Source: Pseudolactococcus plantarum (GTDB lineage: Bacteria; Bacillota; Bacilli; Lactobacillales; Streptococcaceae). Taken from it: DNA of 64,000 nucleotides. Where the stretch lies: contig NZ_JXJX01000005.1 in assembly GCF_002441715.1 (NCBI RefSeq), forward strand, positions 6,595 to 70,594, in the 5' to 3' direction. The position numbers and the translations under genes were made by a program. Under the pieces are notes generated by a model. It made no database searches, was not told where the DNA came from, and worked only from the letters and a program-made list of their open reading frames with translations. The stretch's first letter is position 1. Every line of letters starts with the position of its first letter. Positions 17,585 through 25,800 of this stretch are shown here, piece by piece.

Positions 17585-19555
17585 TTAACTTGACTCTCTT
17601 TTTTTCAGAACAAGCTGATGAATGATGGCGATCACTACCACTTCTACAATATAAATCGTACAAACTAAGAGAGCTAGTCGTCTATCTTTAATCAAGAAAC
17701 TGCTATATAGAGATACACCACCTATCCCTAATAAAAGAGGGGATAGTATCAATAATTCTGCACGACTTTTATGACCTGTGAAAAGGTATGTAATCACCAG
17801 TTGTTTAGCATGTTGCTGATACTGATTTTTGAGATACTCCCATATGACAAAGAGTGACGAAATAAGCACACCTAACAAAACTAAGATTCCGCCTTGAATC
17901 TGACTCATCATATTTTTTGCTTTAATCTCTGCGTTCTGACTTACCCGATCAATACTCAATAATTGATTTTCTAGCTTTAGTTGTTTCAAACGAGGTAATA
18001 ATACTGTATTTTTTACAAGAGAATTTTGAAAAGGTCTCCAAATCACTTCTGATCCGAAAGCTAATACATTATCGTCAATAGGTACCTTGTTCTGATTGAT
18101 ATCAACGAGAATTCGGTCAGTTACAACTTGTTTTGGAAAATGATTATCATAAGGAACCTCCTGGTCAAATAAAAACGTTTTTTGCCCATCAGGTATTATG
18201 ATATACTGCACCTGATCTGATGCAATCTTTTGATAAGCAAAACTATCCGCTAAAACATTATTTTTTATCAGTGCTACATCTTTCTCTAATTTTTTGGGTA
18301 TGTAAAGTGTTACTAAAAAATTATCTTGCTTTTTCCCATAGTTATTTTGAGGGTAAAGCTTTTGATTTAATTGAATAAAGCCTGAAGAAACATATATCAT
18401 CTTAGCAGCAAGTTTACTGTCTGTGACAAGAGGGTGTTCAATTTTATTTTGATACCCTGCTTCTTGTGCGCCATCAAAATCAGAAGGTGACATATAGACG
18501 AGTGTTTCATCATTGTTGAAACTTTGCAAATACCTTAGCGAATCTTTCGTCTGTGATAGGAACCAATCATGATCTACCATATGATTTTCATCTATATAAT
18601 CTGAATTATCCATATTAAAATTGGGTTTAACATAATTTTTAATGACTTTCCATTGTGTCAAATCTTGGTGATAACGCTTTAAGGAATTAACCGATCCGAC
18701 TATGGATTTAGCTGAAAGTGTAAAAATAATGATGGAGATTAGGATACTAATCAAATAGATCAAAGCACCAAATTGATTGATATAACGATTTTTTAGAATA
18801 CTTGCTATATCCGTCAGTTTTACGAGTAATGCTACTAAACTATTAGCTAAACAAAGCATCAATGCCATCACGACTGACATAATTAAGAGCATCAACCCTA
18901 AAATTTGACTATAAACGTGAAACAAGCCGCCATTGATTAAACAAAATACTAAATAAAAGGCACTGTTTACAACCACAAGGGAGCTTAAGTATATCTTTAA
19001 ATTATCAACTATATAAGTACTTAGCCTTCCGACATGGCGATAAATCATGGCCGATTTAATTAGTAACATCTCGAGTGCATAAATTGTAATCAAAAAAACA
19101 AAAAACAAGGTCCAAATACTCGGGGCACGCACCCCACTAAGAAAAGTAATGACTGGTACTAGTGATAGCTGTAAAGGGTTAATTTGCACCTTAAGTTTTT
19201 CATCTTGAAGTAACTGTTTAAACTGGGTATTTTCTGTGCCAAGTTTCACATAGTAAATACCTGTTAGTGGAAGCATTTTTAGCTCGTTTAGATGATCGTC
19301 ATTTATACCAAGTTTTGCTGTTTTTAGCTCACCCTTTTTTGACATAAAAGGTTTATAGATACTGATGTTTGCTTGTTTGGCTGCTTTATCAATCGTTGCA
19401 AGTGTTTTATTTTTATCTTTTCCACTATAATTTGTTACCACCAAGATGGTATTCACTGGATATTTGATATCTCGACCAATTTCTTTAATACTCCCCAATA
19501 GGATAAGACTTAAAAAAATAGAAAATAAACTGATGATCCCTATACGTAATTTCAT
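17585..19555 (-). CDS. Bacteriocin-associated integral membrane protein (DUF1430-like permease)
   Basis: A 656-residue membrane protein. One TM segment lies at 5-22, an outer domain at about 30-140, four TM segments at about 147-280, a large outer domain at about 285-545, and three TM segments from about 553 to 650. This layout matches the seven-to-eight-TM proteins always found with lactococcin-972-type bacteriocins, where a role in export or immunity is proposed. Together with the adjacent ATPase it resembles a MacB-like or FtsX-like ABC system rather than a peptidase-containing exporter, which fits a bacteriocin carrying a Sec signal peptide. Immunity function is inference. Confidence 0.85.
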   Translation of the reverse strand: MKLRIGIISLFSIFLSLILLGSIKEIGRDIKYPVNTILVVTNYSGKDKNKTLATIDKAAKQANISIYKPFMSKKGELKTAKLGINDDHLNELKMLPLTGIYYVKLGTENTQFKQLLQDEKLKVQINPLQLSLVPVITFLSGVRAPSIWTLFFVFLITIYALEMLLIKSAMIYRHVGRLSTYIVDNLKIYLSSLVVVNSAFYLVFCLINGGLFHVYSQILGLMLLIMSVVMALMLCLANSLVALLVKLTDIASILKNRYINQFGALIYLISILISIIIFTLSAKSIVGSVNSLKRYHQDLTQWKVIKNYVKPNFNMDNSDYIDENHMVDHDWFLSQTKDSLRYLQSFNNDETLVYMSPSDFDGAQEAGYQNKIEHPLVTDSKLAAKMIYVSSGFIQLNQKLYPQNNYGKKQDNFLVTLYIPKKLEKDVALIKNNVLADSFAYQKIASDQVQYIIIPDGQKTFLFDQEVPYDNHFPKQVVTDRILVDINQNKVPIDDNVLAFGSEVIWRPFQNSLVKNTVLLPRLKQLKLENQLLSIDRVSQNAEIKAKNMMSQIQGGILVLLGVLISSLFVIWEYLKNQYQQHAKQLVITYLFTGHKSRAELLILSPLLLGIGGVSLYSSFLIKDRRLALLVCTIYIVEVVVIAIIHQLVLKKRESS

Positions 19556-19629
19556 AACTTATTTTGTCTCCTATATTTTTCACACAATCGAACAGGTCAT
19601 TCACTGTTTACTATCATTTTAGATAATAA

Positions 19630-19670
19630 AACAGATTATCAATAGTTGTTTGCATCATTGATAATCTGTT
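19630..19670 (-). terminator. Attenuator-like terminator between bacteriocin and transporter genes
   Basis: A perfect 14-bp stem (aacagattatcaat and its complement, 13-nt loop) is followed on the minus strand by TTTTATTATC. It would reduce transporter mRNA relative to bacteriocin mRNA. Confidence 0.7.
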
Positions 19671-19751
19671 GCATAATTTGATAAGCTAATCAGACCTGTT
19701 ATCTTTTACTCACCCCTAGACTGTTCATAAATGTCAATGATATGTGCTTAC

Positions 19752-20075
19752 TTAAAACCAGTAGTAACCCCAGTATGCTTGACTTCTTGCATACCAAATA
19801 TCATTTACACTTGCTCTGGCCCATCCGAAATTTTTACCATCACTCTGAATGCCTCCTGCGCCATTTGTTACGGATGCAGTTGCACCAATTCGTCTGGTAT
19901 CCGTTACATTATAGTGTGAGAAATTTCTGCCACCCATTGTCCCATACTGCCAAATATCTAAATACCAGCTACTGGGATTAGCTATAGCTGCTTGTGCGGT
20001 TAGTACGCCTGCTGATGCTGTACCAAGTGTCAACATTACAAGTGATAACATCATTATTTTTTTAATTTTACTCAT
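19752..20075 (-). CDS. Lactococcin-972-family bacteriocin precursor
   Basis: A 107-residue precursor. Residues 1-29 are a Sec signal peptide (basic MSKIKKIMM, hydrophobic core, cut after LTAQA). The mature part has no Cys and is rich in Trp, Tyr, Gly and Asn. The pattern W-x-YG, FSHYNV, GATASVTNG, GWARASV and the aromatic end AYWGYYWF match the lactococcin 972 family, whose founding member binds lipid II and blocks septum formation. The ribosome site AAGGAAGG is strong. Downstream genes are the typical partners (membrane protein plus ATPase). The target range cannot be predicted. Confidence 0.9.
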   Translation of the reverse strand: MSKIKKIMMLSLVMLTLGTASAGVLTAQAAIANPSSWYLDIWQYGTMGGRNFSHYNVTDTRRIGATASVTNGAGGIQSDGKNFGWARASVNDIWYARSQAYWGYYWF

Positions 20076-20133
20076 ATTACCTTCCTTTTTAGGGTTAACT
20101 TTAAAAGATATTCAGATTTAGCTTATATCCGTC

Positions 20134-20142
20134 ATTATACCA
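20134..20142 (-). promoter_or_regulatory. Bacteriocin promoter, extended -10
   Basis: The minus strand reads TGGTATAAT with no good -35 hexamer at 17 nt. This architecture suggests dependence on an activator, presumably the adjacent Rgg-type protein. Confidence 0.6.
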
Positions 20143-20146
20143 CCAA

Positions 20147-20213
20147 AAAATCGCTAAAACGCCAAAATCGCTAATCTGCAAGAATTTTTTATCATCCTTG
20201 CAGATTAGCGATT
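20147..20213 (-). promoter_or_regulatory. Direct repeats and 17-bp stem hairpin upstream of the bacteriocin promoter
   Basis: On the minus strand TTAGCGATTTT occurs twice, 17 nt apart (20147-20157 and 20164-20174), just upstream of the extended -10. The distal copy is also one arm of a perfect 17-bp inverted repeat (20166-20182 with 20197-20213, 14-nt loop). It may be the operator of the Rgg-like regulator and the terminator of its gene at the same time. Confidence 0.55.
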
Positions 20214-20248
20214 ATTATCATATTGAAGTTAGATAGGCTATCAAAGTC

Positions 20249-21109
20249 TCATGTCTTTATTATGACATCACTTATCCGTTTAGCGATGCCTGAAAGGTCA
20301 CATGCATGCAAAACTTGCATACAGTTTTCCAGCTCTCCCAAATTGTTTCGATCTTTGTTTTGCTTATACTGCGCTAAGCAATCAAACACATGTAACATTA
20401 TTTTTTCTTCCATATCTGATGCGACTAACAAGGCATCTAACTCAGCTTTTATATGATCAGCACGACTGTAGTATTCTCCATAAACTAGATGCATATGTAA
20501 ATGTATCAGAGCTTTCTTCACTTCGGAGGCATGTAAACCTAACAAATTAGATAAGTCATCACACTTCAAAATGTCTAAACCAAACAAGAAAGCCTCTTTT
20601 AACTCAAGTACGCTTAAACATGACGAAAAAATCTGTATATCCAACACTGTCCATCGTTGAATACTTGATAGATAGTGATAGATATAGTGTCGTTCCTGAC
20701 TAGTAATGGCACTGTTACCTATCTCCTTAGCACCTGCTAGCTTAACGATGATATTATAAATTTTATCGATTTGCTTCTTAGGGTCTTGTATTTTTAAATA
20801 TTCCATGTCACTAGGATTACTGACCATCGCATAATGACTCATTTCTTTGATTATACGATAGTGACGACTGAATTGATCCTGTGGCATCAAGGCAAAAAAC
20901 TCTGCTGGTGTCATGTCTAGCCCTTGAATAGCTAATAATAAACACGTGGCAGAAAACATATTTACTCCTTTTTCAAATCGAGAAATTTGGGAAGTATGCA
21001 GGTAATCACTTGCGATATCAGCGTAAGTATAGCCACGTCTTTCTCGGATCTGTTTATAATACCTACCTAATGTTAGTGATTCATGTGAGACATCTTGTTT
21101 GTTCATCAT
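20249..21109 (-). CDS. Rgg/GadR/MutR-family transcriptional regulator
   Basis: A 286-residue protein: an XRE-type helix-turn-helix at residues about 14-70 (YYKQIRERRGYTYADIASDY, then SQISRFEKG) and a long helical C-terminal region of the Rgg type, which in relatives binds short hydrophobic pheromone peptides. It lies directly upstream of the bacteriocin gene on the same strand, the classical arrangement of a local activator. I looked in both flanking gaps for a short hydrophobic peptide gene and did not find a convincing one, so the inducing signal is unknown. No -35/-10 for this gene is clear. Confidence 0.87.
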   Translation of the reverse strand: MMNKQDVSHESLTLGRYYKQIRERRGYTYADIASDYLHTSQISRFEKGVNMFSATCLLLAIQGLDMTPAEFFALMPQDQFSRHYRIIKEMSHYAMVSNPSDMEYLKIQDPKKQIDKIYNIIVKLAGAKEIGNSAITSQERHYIYHYLSSIQRWTVLDIQIFSSCLSVLELKEAFLFGLDILKCDDLSNLLGLHASEVKKALIHLHMHLVYGEYYSRADHIKAELDALLVASDMEEKIMLHVFDCLAQYKQNKDRNNLGELENCMQVLHACDLSGIAKRISDVIIKT

Positions 21110-21264
21110 TTTTCCCTATTTCTATAGCCAGATATGCTAAACGCTGTACAAAACCAAACTGTTATACTAAAATTTTACGACGACATTAGTTAATTGTCAA
21201 GTATATGACTATAAATTCAGAAAAATTTATCTTAAAGACTGTCCGTAGTTTTGGCAACAAAAAA

Positions 21265-21290
21265 AACGCCACCCAAAACTTGATGACGTT
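21265..21290 (-). terminator. Terminator of the feo operon
   Basis: On the minus strand a 9-bp stem (AACGTCATC with GGTGGCGTT, two G-U pairs) is followed by eight T residues. Confidence 0.8.
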
Positions 21291-21299
21291 TTAATCAAA

Positions 21300-21434
21300 T
21301 TATTTCATTTCTTTTTTTACTGGGCACGAACAATTACAATCATCACATGCACCACGAGACTTGATATATTTATAGAATGCAAAACCGGAAATCGCAATTG
21401 CAATGATAAAAATTAGCCAAGTTTGTATATTCAT
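21300..21434 (-). CDS. FeoB-associated Cys-rich membrane protein (44 residues)
   Basis: Too short for usual cut-offs. The ATG overlaps the feoB stop by 4 nt (ATGA) and the frame gives MNIQTWLIFIIAIAISGF, one TM segment, then a basic turn and a cluster CDDCNCSC before a Lys-rich end. This is the layout of the FeoB-associated Cys-rich protein family, often drawn next to feoB in Firmicutes and thought to bind iron or modulate FeoB. Translational coupling to feoB is likely. Conserved position and Cys pattern make it a real gene. Confidence 0.88.
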   Translation of the reverse strand: MNIQTWLIFIIAIAISGFAFYKYIKSRGACDDCNCSCPVKKEMK

Positions 21435-23533
21435 ACATTCACACTTTCTTTAAGAGATGGCGTTAGATAAGTTGGTTTTTTAAATAGGTAATAACACCCG
21501 ATAGCAAGTGTCACCACAGCAAGTACAGTGCCAATATCTACTCTACCTGTCGCGATACTAGATCCTAGTTGAAACACGATAAAACTAATCGCATAAGCGA
21601 TACCACACTGGAATCCAACTGCTATACCTGTCCATTTTGCTGTTCCCATCTCACGATAGATGGCACCAATCGCAGCAAAACATGGGGCACATAGTAGATT
21701 AAATAAGAGTAGTGTATAGGCAGATAGTTGCGTAAAATTATGTTGCATAGCTGTTTCTAATTCAACACCGGGTTTAGCATGATAGAGAACACCCATCGTT
21801 GATACAAGTGTTTCTTTTGCAAGTAACCCTGTGAAGGTAGAAACAGTCGCTTGCCAAGACGTCCACCCAAGTGGTAAGAAGACTGGCATGATGACTCTAC
21901 CAATATCTGCTAAGATAGATTTGTCAGTTTCCACAACATGCAAGTGAAAATCAAAAGTCTGTAGGAACCATAACAAGATCGTAGCTGCTAAGATAATCGT
22001 CCCTGCACGTTTGATAAAACTAATCCCTTTATCAAAAGCATACCGCAGGACATTAGACCATTTTGGTAAATGATAATTAGGTAATTCCATGATAAATGGT
22101 GTCACTGATCCACCAAGCATCTTTGTTTTTTTCAGCATAATCCCACTGATAATAATTGTCAAAATACCTACAAAGTAAGCACTTGGTGCGATTAATGAAT
22201 TGTGTGGGAATAAGGCACCAGCAACTAAAGCGATAACTGGTAATTTTGCTGAACAGGGCATGAACGTTGTTACCATAATCGTAATACGACGATCTCGCTC
22301 ATTTTCAATCGTCCGGGATGCCATAACGCCAGGAATACCACATCCAGTTGCGATTAGCATCGGGATAAATGATTTACCAGATAGCCCAAAACGTCTAAAA
22401 ATACGGTCCATGACAAAGGCAACACGACTCATATATCCTGAGTCTTCTAGAACGCCTAGGCAGATAAAGAGGACAAAAATCTGTGGAATAAACCCAAGCA
22501 CTGCCCCCACACCTGAAATAATACCATCTAATACTAAACTTTGTGCGATCGGCGCGATATGCAAGAAATCAAGAATCTTTTGTGCAATACCTGGCACTAA
22601 CTCACCAAAGAGCACATCGTTTACCCAGTCTGTACCACTGATACCAACCGTCTGAATACTTATGTAATAAACAGCCCACATAACAAACAAGAAAAACGGT
22701 AGACCAAATATACGTGATGTCACAAAGCTATCGATTTTATCTGAGAAATTAAGTCTGATGCCTTGTGATTTGCTCTCAACCATGGCAACCATTGTCGTTA
22801 AATATTGATAACGTTCATTCACCACGATACTTTGACGATCATCAAGAAATATTTTTTCAGTGATTGTGACAATCTCAGTTACTTCTTTTTCTTGTGCTGG
22901 AGACAGGTGAGCTAACTGAGTCATCTCAGCATCTTTTTCAAATAACTTGATTAAACTAAAGCGGTTCTCTATGGTTGTCACTGCTGATATCTCTGCTATA
23001 CTAGCTTCAAATCGTTCATCAAAGCTTAGGACAACCTCAGGATTTACAGCCTTTTTACTCGCTGCAATTAAGGCATCAAACCCTTTGTTTTTGAGCGCTG
23101 AGATGTTGATGACAGGGATTCCTAGTGCATAGGATAGTTTTTCTATGTCAATAGAGATATTATTTCTCTCTAGTAAATCCGTCATATTCAACGCAAGCAC
23201 AACAGGCTTACCAATTTCGATCAGTTGCGTTGTTAGATAGAGATTTCGCTCTATATTAGTCGCATCGACGATATTGATGACAACATCATAATCGTCTGAT
23301 AAAAGATAATCACGCGTCACTTTTTCTTCTGGTGTGAAAGGAGACAGTGAATAGATACCAGGTAGATCTTGGATGGCAATTGTTTTATCCTTTGTATACT
23401 TGCCAGACTTACGTGCTACCGTTACACCCGGCCAATTACCTACATATTGGTTAGAGCCAGTTAAAATATTAAATGTCGACGTCTTACCAGAGTTTGGGTT
23501 GCCGACCAAGGCAAATCGTTTATTGTCAGTCAT
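21431..23533 (-). CDS. feoB: Ferrous iron transporter FeoB
   Basis: A 700-residue Fe(II) permease. An N-terminal G domain has G1 GNPNSGKTS (near residue 11), G3 DLPGIYS (near 57) and G4 NMTD (near 119). A helical linker (GDI domain) spans about 170-255, and the C-terminal membrane part has the Gate motifs with Cys in GCGIPGVMASR (near 398) and CAPCFAAIGAI (near 612). It overlaps feoA by 8 nt. Full length. Confidence 0.96.
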   Translation of the reverse strand: MTDNKRFALVGNPNSGKTSTFNILTGSNQYVGNWPGVTVARKSGKYTKDKTIAIQDLPGIYSLSPFTPEEKVTRDYLLSDDYDVVINIVDATNIERNLYLTTQLIEIGKPVVLALNMTDLLERNNISIDIEKLSYALGIPVINISALKNKGFDALIAASKKAVNPEVVLSFDERFEASIAEISAVTTIENRFSLIKLFEKDAEMTQLAHLSPAQEKEVTEIVTITEKIFLDDRQSIVVNERYQYLTTMVAMVESKSQGIRLNFSDKIDSFVTSRIFGLPFFLFVMWAVYYISIQTVGISGTDWVNDVLFGELVPGIAQKILDFLHIAPIAQSLVLDGIISGVGAVLGFIPQIFVLFICLGVLEDSGYMSRVAFVMDRIFRRFGLSGKSFIPMLIATGCGIPGVMASRTIENERDRRITIMVTTFMPCSAKLPVIALVAGALFPHNSLIAPSAYFVGILTIIISGIMLKKTKMLGGSVTPFIMELPNYHLPKWSNVLRYAFDKGISFIKRAGTIILAATILLWFLQTFDFHLHVVETDKSILADIGRVIMPVFLPLGWTSWQATVSTFTGLLAKETLVSTMGVLYHAKPGVELETAMQHNFTQLSAYTLLLFNLLCAPCFAAIGAIYREMGTAKWTGIAVGFQCGIAYAISFIVFQLGSSIATGRVDIGTVLAVVTLAIGCYYLFKKPTYLTPSLKESVNV

Positions 23534-24020
23534 TTTCTAGTACGCTCACTTCTACTTTTTCTGCTTCATTTTTTCGTAGCGTCAGCTCATAACCCCTGAC
23601 ATGCAGCTCCATCGGATCGCCAAATGGTGCTACTTTTCTGACATAGATGCGCGTGCCACGTGTTACACCCATATCGAGTAATCTTCTCTTCAAAGCATGA
23701 TTCAGATCATCAGCTGTATTGCCTGTTGCGATACCTAAAACAAGTGCTGTCTGGCCTGGTTTAACGGTAGAAAGCGTCGTAAAGTGTTCATTACCAATCA
23801 TTTCCTGTGATAGATCAATATTGGCTAAAATGGTATTATCCAAGGCAATTCGTGAATTATGAATTAAAATAACACCGTTACTATTGTCACGGTTCATCAA
23901 TGCCACGCGAGCATTTTTAACAAACCCTAAATTTTGTAGGTGTTTTTTTGTTTCAACATCACCATGTATCTGAGCTACAAAGTAGGTCTGCTTTAATTGG
24001 CAGGTATTTAATGTGATCAT
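23526..24020 (-). CDS. feoA: FeoA-domain protein with two FeoA/SH3-like domains
   Basis: A 164-residue cytosolic accessory of FeoB. It is about twice the length of single-domain FeoA: the first SH3-like domain covers about 8-75 (HLQNLGFVKNARVALMNRDN), the second about 88-160 (KRRLLDMGVTRGTRIYVRKVAPFGDPMELHVRG), the latter being the more typical. Fused double FeoA domains are known in lactic acid bacteria. The start ATG has no clear ribosome site, and a stop lies seven codons upstream, so the start is constrained. Confidence 0.9.
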   Translation of the reverse strand: MITLNTCQLKQTYFVAQIHGDVETKKHLQNLGFVKNARVALMNRDNSNGVILIHNSRIALDNTILANIDLSQEMIGNEHFTTLSTVKPGQTALVLGIATGNTADDLNHALKRRLLDMGVTRGTRIYVRKVAPFGDPMELHVRGYELTLRKNEAEKVEVSVLEND

Positions 24021-24126
24021 GCTTATATTATGAGGTTAAAAGCTAAAGCATTAACACTCAATCCCTTTCAGATTTCAAAAACTATCAAATAGTCGTATAA
24101 AATTCAATTATCTTGTTTATAAAATT

Positions 24127-24135
24127 ATTATAGCA
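24127..24135 (-). promoter_or_regulatory. Extended -10 promoter of the feo operon
   Basis: The minus strand reads TGCTATAAT about 107 nt before feoA. The long AT-rich leader has no obvious Fur-type 19-bp palindrome that I can confirm. Confidence 0.45.
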
Positions 24136-24288
24136 TAAAATAGTAAAAGGTGTTATACATATATTGAAAAATATTTTAGTCATAAGGTGTCATACTTTTT
24201 TGATGATGTTGCAGTCTGATGAGCATGATGCCACTCAGCTTTATAGACTTTAACTGACTAGTTATATAACCATGTAAACGCAAAAAAA

Positions 24289-24309
24289 AACTACTCAGAT
24301 GAGATAGTT
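24289..24309 (-). terminator. Terminator after rplT
   Basis: On the minus strand AACTA(T)CTCA pairs with TGAGTAGTT (one bulge), followed by eight or nine T residues, just after the rplT stop. Confidence 0.8.
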
Positions 24310-24322
24310 TTTTTCAAAATAC

Positions 24323-24682
24323 TTATTTGTTTAACGCTTTTTTAGCTGCATCAGCTAATGCTGTGAAAGCTGCTGCATCAGTAACAGCAAGATCAGCTAA
24401 GATTTTACGGTTAACTTCGATTTCAGCTACTTTCAAACCATGCATCAATTTAGAGTATGATAATCCGTTGATACGTGCAGCTGCATTGATACGAGCGATC
24501 CATAATTTACGGAAGTCACGTTTCTTTTGACGACGGTCACGGAATGCATAGTTATATGAATTCATTACCTGTTCTTTGGCAGTACGGAACAACGTATGTT
24601 TTGATCCATAATAACCTTTCGCAAGTTTCAGTACACGTTTACGACGTTTGCGGCTTACAACGCCACCTTTAACACGAGCCAT
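24323..24682 (-). CDS. rplT: 50S ribosomal protein L20
   Basis: A 119-residue, highly basic protein with the L20 start [20 protein letters not shown] and the segment [19 protein letters not shown] near residue 51. It is an early assembly factor of the large subunit. In Bacillus it also represses its own infC-rpmI-rplT operon by promoting premature termination in the leader, which fits the leader structure seen upstream. Confidence 0.98.
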   Translation of the reverse strand: MARVKGGVVSRKRRKRVLKLAKGYYGSKHTLFRTAKEQVMNSYNYAFRDRRQKKRDFRKLWIARINAAARINGLSYSKLMHGLKVAEIEVNRKILADLAVTDAAAFTALADAAKKALNK

Positions 24683-24742
24683 TTATAGTTCTCCTTATTT
24701 ATATCTTAATTTAATGTAGTCTATACTTGAGTTAATTCCCTA

Positions 24743-24943
24743 TTATTTAAGAGAATAAACCATTTTACGGATACGTTTGTAATCACCAGTTGATACCATA
24801 CCAGCTTTACGAAGGTGACGACGTTGTTTTTTAGTTTTTCCGTGGAAACGGTGGCTTGTATAGGCTTTAAAACGTTTAAGTCCTCCAGAACCAGTACGTT
24901 TAAAACGTTTCGCTGAAGCGCGGTGTGATTTTTGTTTTGGCAT
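24743..24943 (-). CDS. rpmI: 50S ribosomal protein L35
   Basis: A 66-residue basic protein starting [15 protein letters not shown] take the ATG rather than the TTG two codons earlier, because GAGGAG lies 8 nt before the ATG and the family begins with MPK. Middle gene of the IF3-L35-L20 operon. Confidence 0.97.
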   Translation of the reverse strand: MPKQKSHRASAKRFKRTGSGGLKRFKAYTSHRFHGKTKKQRRHLRKAGMVSTGDYKRIRKMVYSLK

Positions 24944-24977
24944 TTTCAAATCTCCTCTAAATTAATGTAATGGTGCT

Positions 24978-25502
24978 TTATTTCTTTTTCTCACCTGGTG
25001 CCAACTGCATAAACATTTGACGACCATCCATTTTGGCACGTTGTTCAACGTGGGCGATATCTTGGGTTGCGATAACGAAATCGTCCAAGACTTTTTGACC
25101 AACTTCTTTATGGGTAATCATACGTCCTTTGAATCGGATAGATACCTTAACTTTGTTACCTTTTTCAAGAAACTTAGTTGCTTGACGTAATTTTGTATCA
25201 AAGTCATTTTGGTCAATAACTGGAGACAAACGAACTTCTTTAACTGTCACAACAGCTTGATTTTTCTTTTGCTCTTTCAGTTTTTTCTTTTGCTCAAACT
25301 TGAATTTTGTAAAATCCATAATCTTAGCAACAGGCGGTGTCGCTTGTGCTGAAATTAATACCAAATCCATATCTAAATCCATGGCTTGATTAAGTGCATC
25401 ACGTGTCGGTGTAATACCTAATTGATCACCATCTGCCGAGATAAGACGGACTTCGTTTGCACGAATCGCCTGATTCATTGTAACTCGTTCTCTTGCTATG
25501 AT
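24978..25502 (-). CDS. infC: Translation initiation factor IF-3, probable non-canonical start codon
   Basis: IF3 prevents premature subunit joining and checks the start codon. The N-domain ([13 protein letters not shown], about residues 9-21) and C-domain ([31 protein letters not shown]) are complete, about 174 residues. A canonical ATG 17 codons further upstream sits directly after the leader terminator with no ribosome site and encodes residues unlike IF3. The good site AAGGAG (25507-25512) lies 4 nt before ATC (25500-25502) and 7 nt before ATA (25497-25499), giving I(I)ARERV, where relatives start. IF3 genes are known to use rare starts for autoregulation. I give the ATC as start; ATA is equally possible. 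Confidence 0.9.
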   Translation of the reverse strand: MIARERVTMNQAIRANEVRLISADGDQLGITPTRDALNQAMDLDMDLVLISAQATPPVAKIMDFTKFKFEQKKKLKEQKKNQAVVTVKEVRLSPVIDQNDFDTKLRQATKFLEKGNKVKVSIRFKGRMITHKEVGQKVLDDFVIATQDIAHVEQRAKMDGRQMFMQLAPGEKKK

Positions 25503-25553
25503 TGTTCTCCTTACTGTGAATGTCCTGCTGACTAACTGAGCCAACTTCTGCAT

Positions 25554-25683
25554 TGAAAAACAAAACGAGCTTTCCGTAGAAAGCCCGCTATAAATGAACT
25601 CTGAAACCAGAGAATAATTTCATTTTGATGCCAAGTAGCTTACGCAGTATTGGCGAGAAAGCGGGGGCTTTCTGCTTTTCAAC
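25554..25683 (-). promoter_or_regulatory. L20-type attenuator leader of infC-rpmI-rplT
   Basis: The leader can fold in two ways. The terminator (25564-25589, 11-bp stem with G-U pairs, then TTTTGTTTTT) uses GGGCTTTCT at 25578-25586. An upstream segment at 25665-25673 reads AGAAAGCCC, its exact complement, and itself sits in a small hairpin (25656-25673). A CTCTG/CAGAG hairpin lies in between. This is the layout of the L20 leader known in Firmicutes, where L20 binding favours termination. Confidence 0.85.
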
Positions 25684-25689
25684 TTCTCT

Positions 25690-25718
25690 AGTATATCAGG
25701 TTTTAAAGTTATTGTCAA
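25690..25718 (-). promoter_or_regulatory. infC operon promoter
   Basis: Minus strand TTGACA, 17-nt spacer, TATACT: a near-consensus housekeeping promoter directly before the leader. Confidence 0.9.
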
Positions 25719-25800
25719 CAAAAAATTGATATTATTTCTCTGAAGCATATACAACACGATAAATAGATAAAGTATGCGATAGGATTAACTCAATCCTTAG

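Larger units (their letters stand above)
24021..24322. other. Intergenic region between feoA and rplT
   Basis: The gap contains the feo promoter and leader and, at its left end, the rplT terminator. Between about 24140 and 24280 I see nothing that I can name. Confidence 0.5.

Noticed and set aside
22200-22655. 151-codon plus-strand frame opposite feoB
   Set aside because: It is a shadow of feoB, whose protein has all family motifs; the antisense product has no recognisable features or ribosome site.
25503-25553. Canonical ATG start for infC, adding 17 residues
   Set aside because: No ribosome site, lies immediately after the attenuator T-run, and the extra residues do not resemble IF3.
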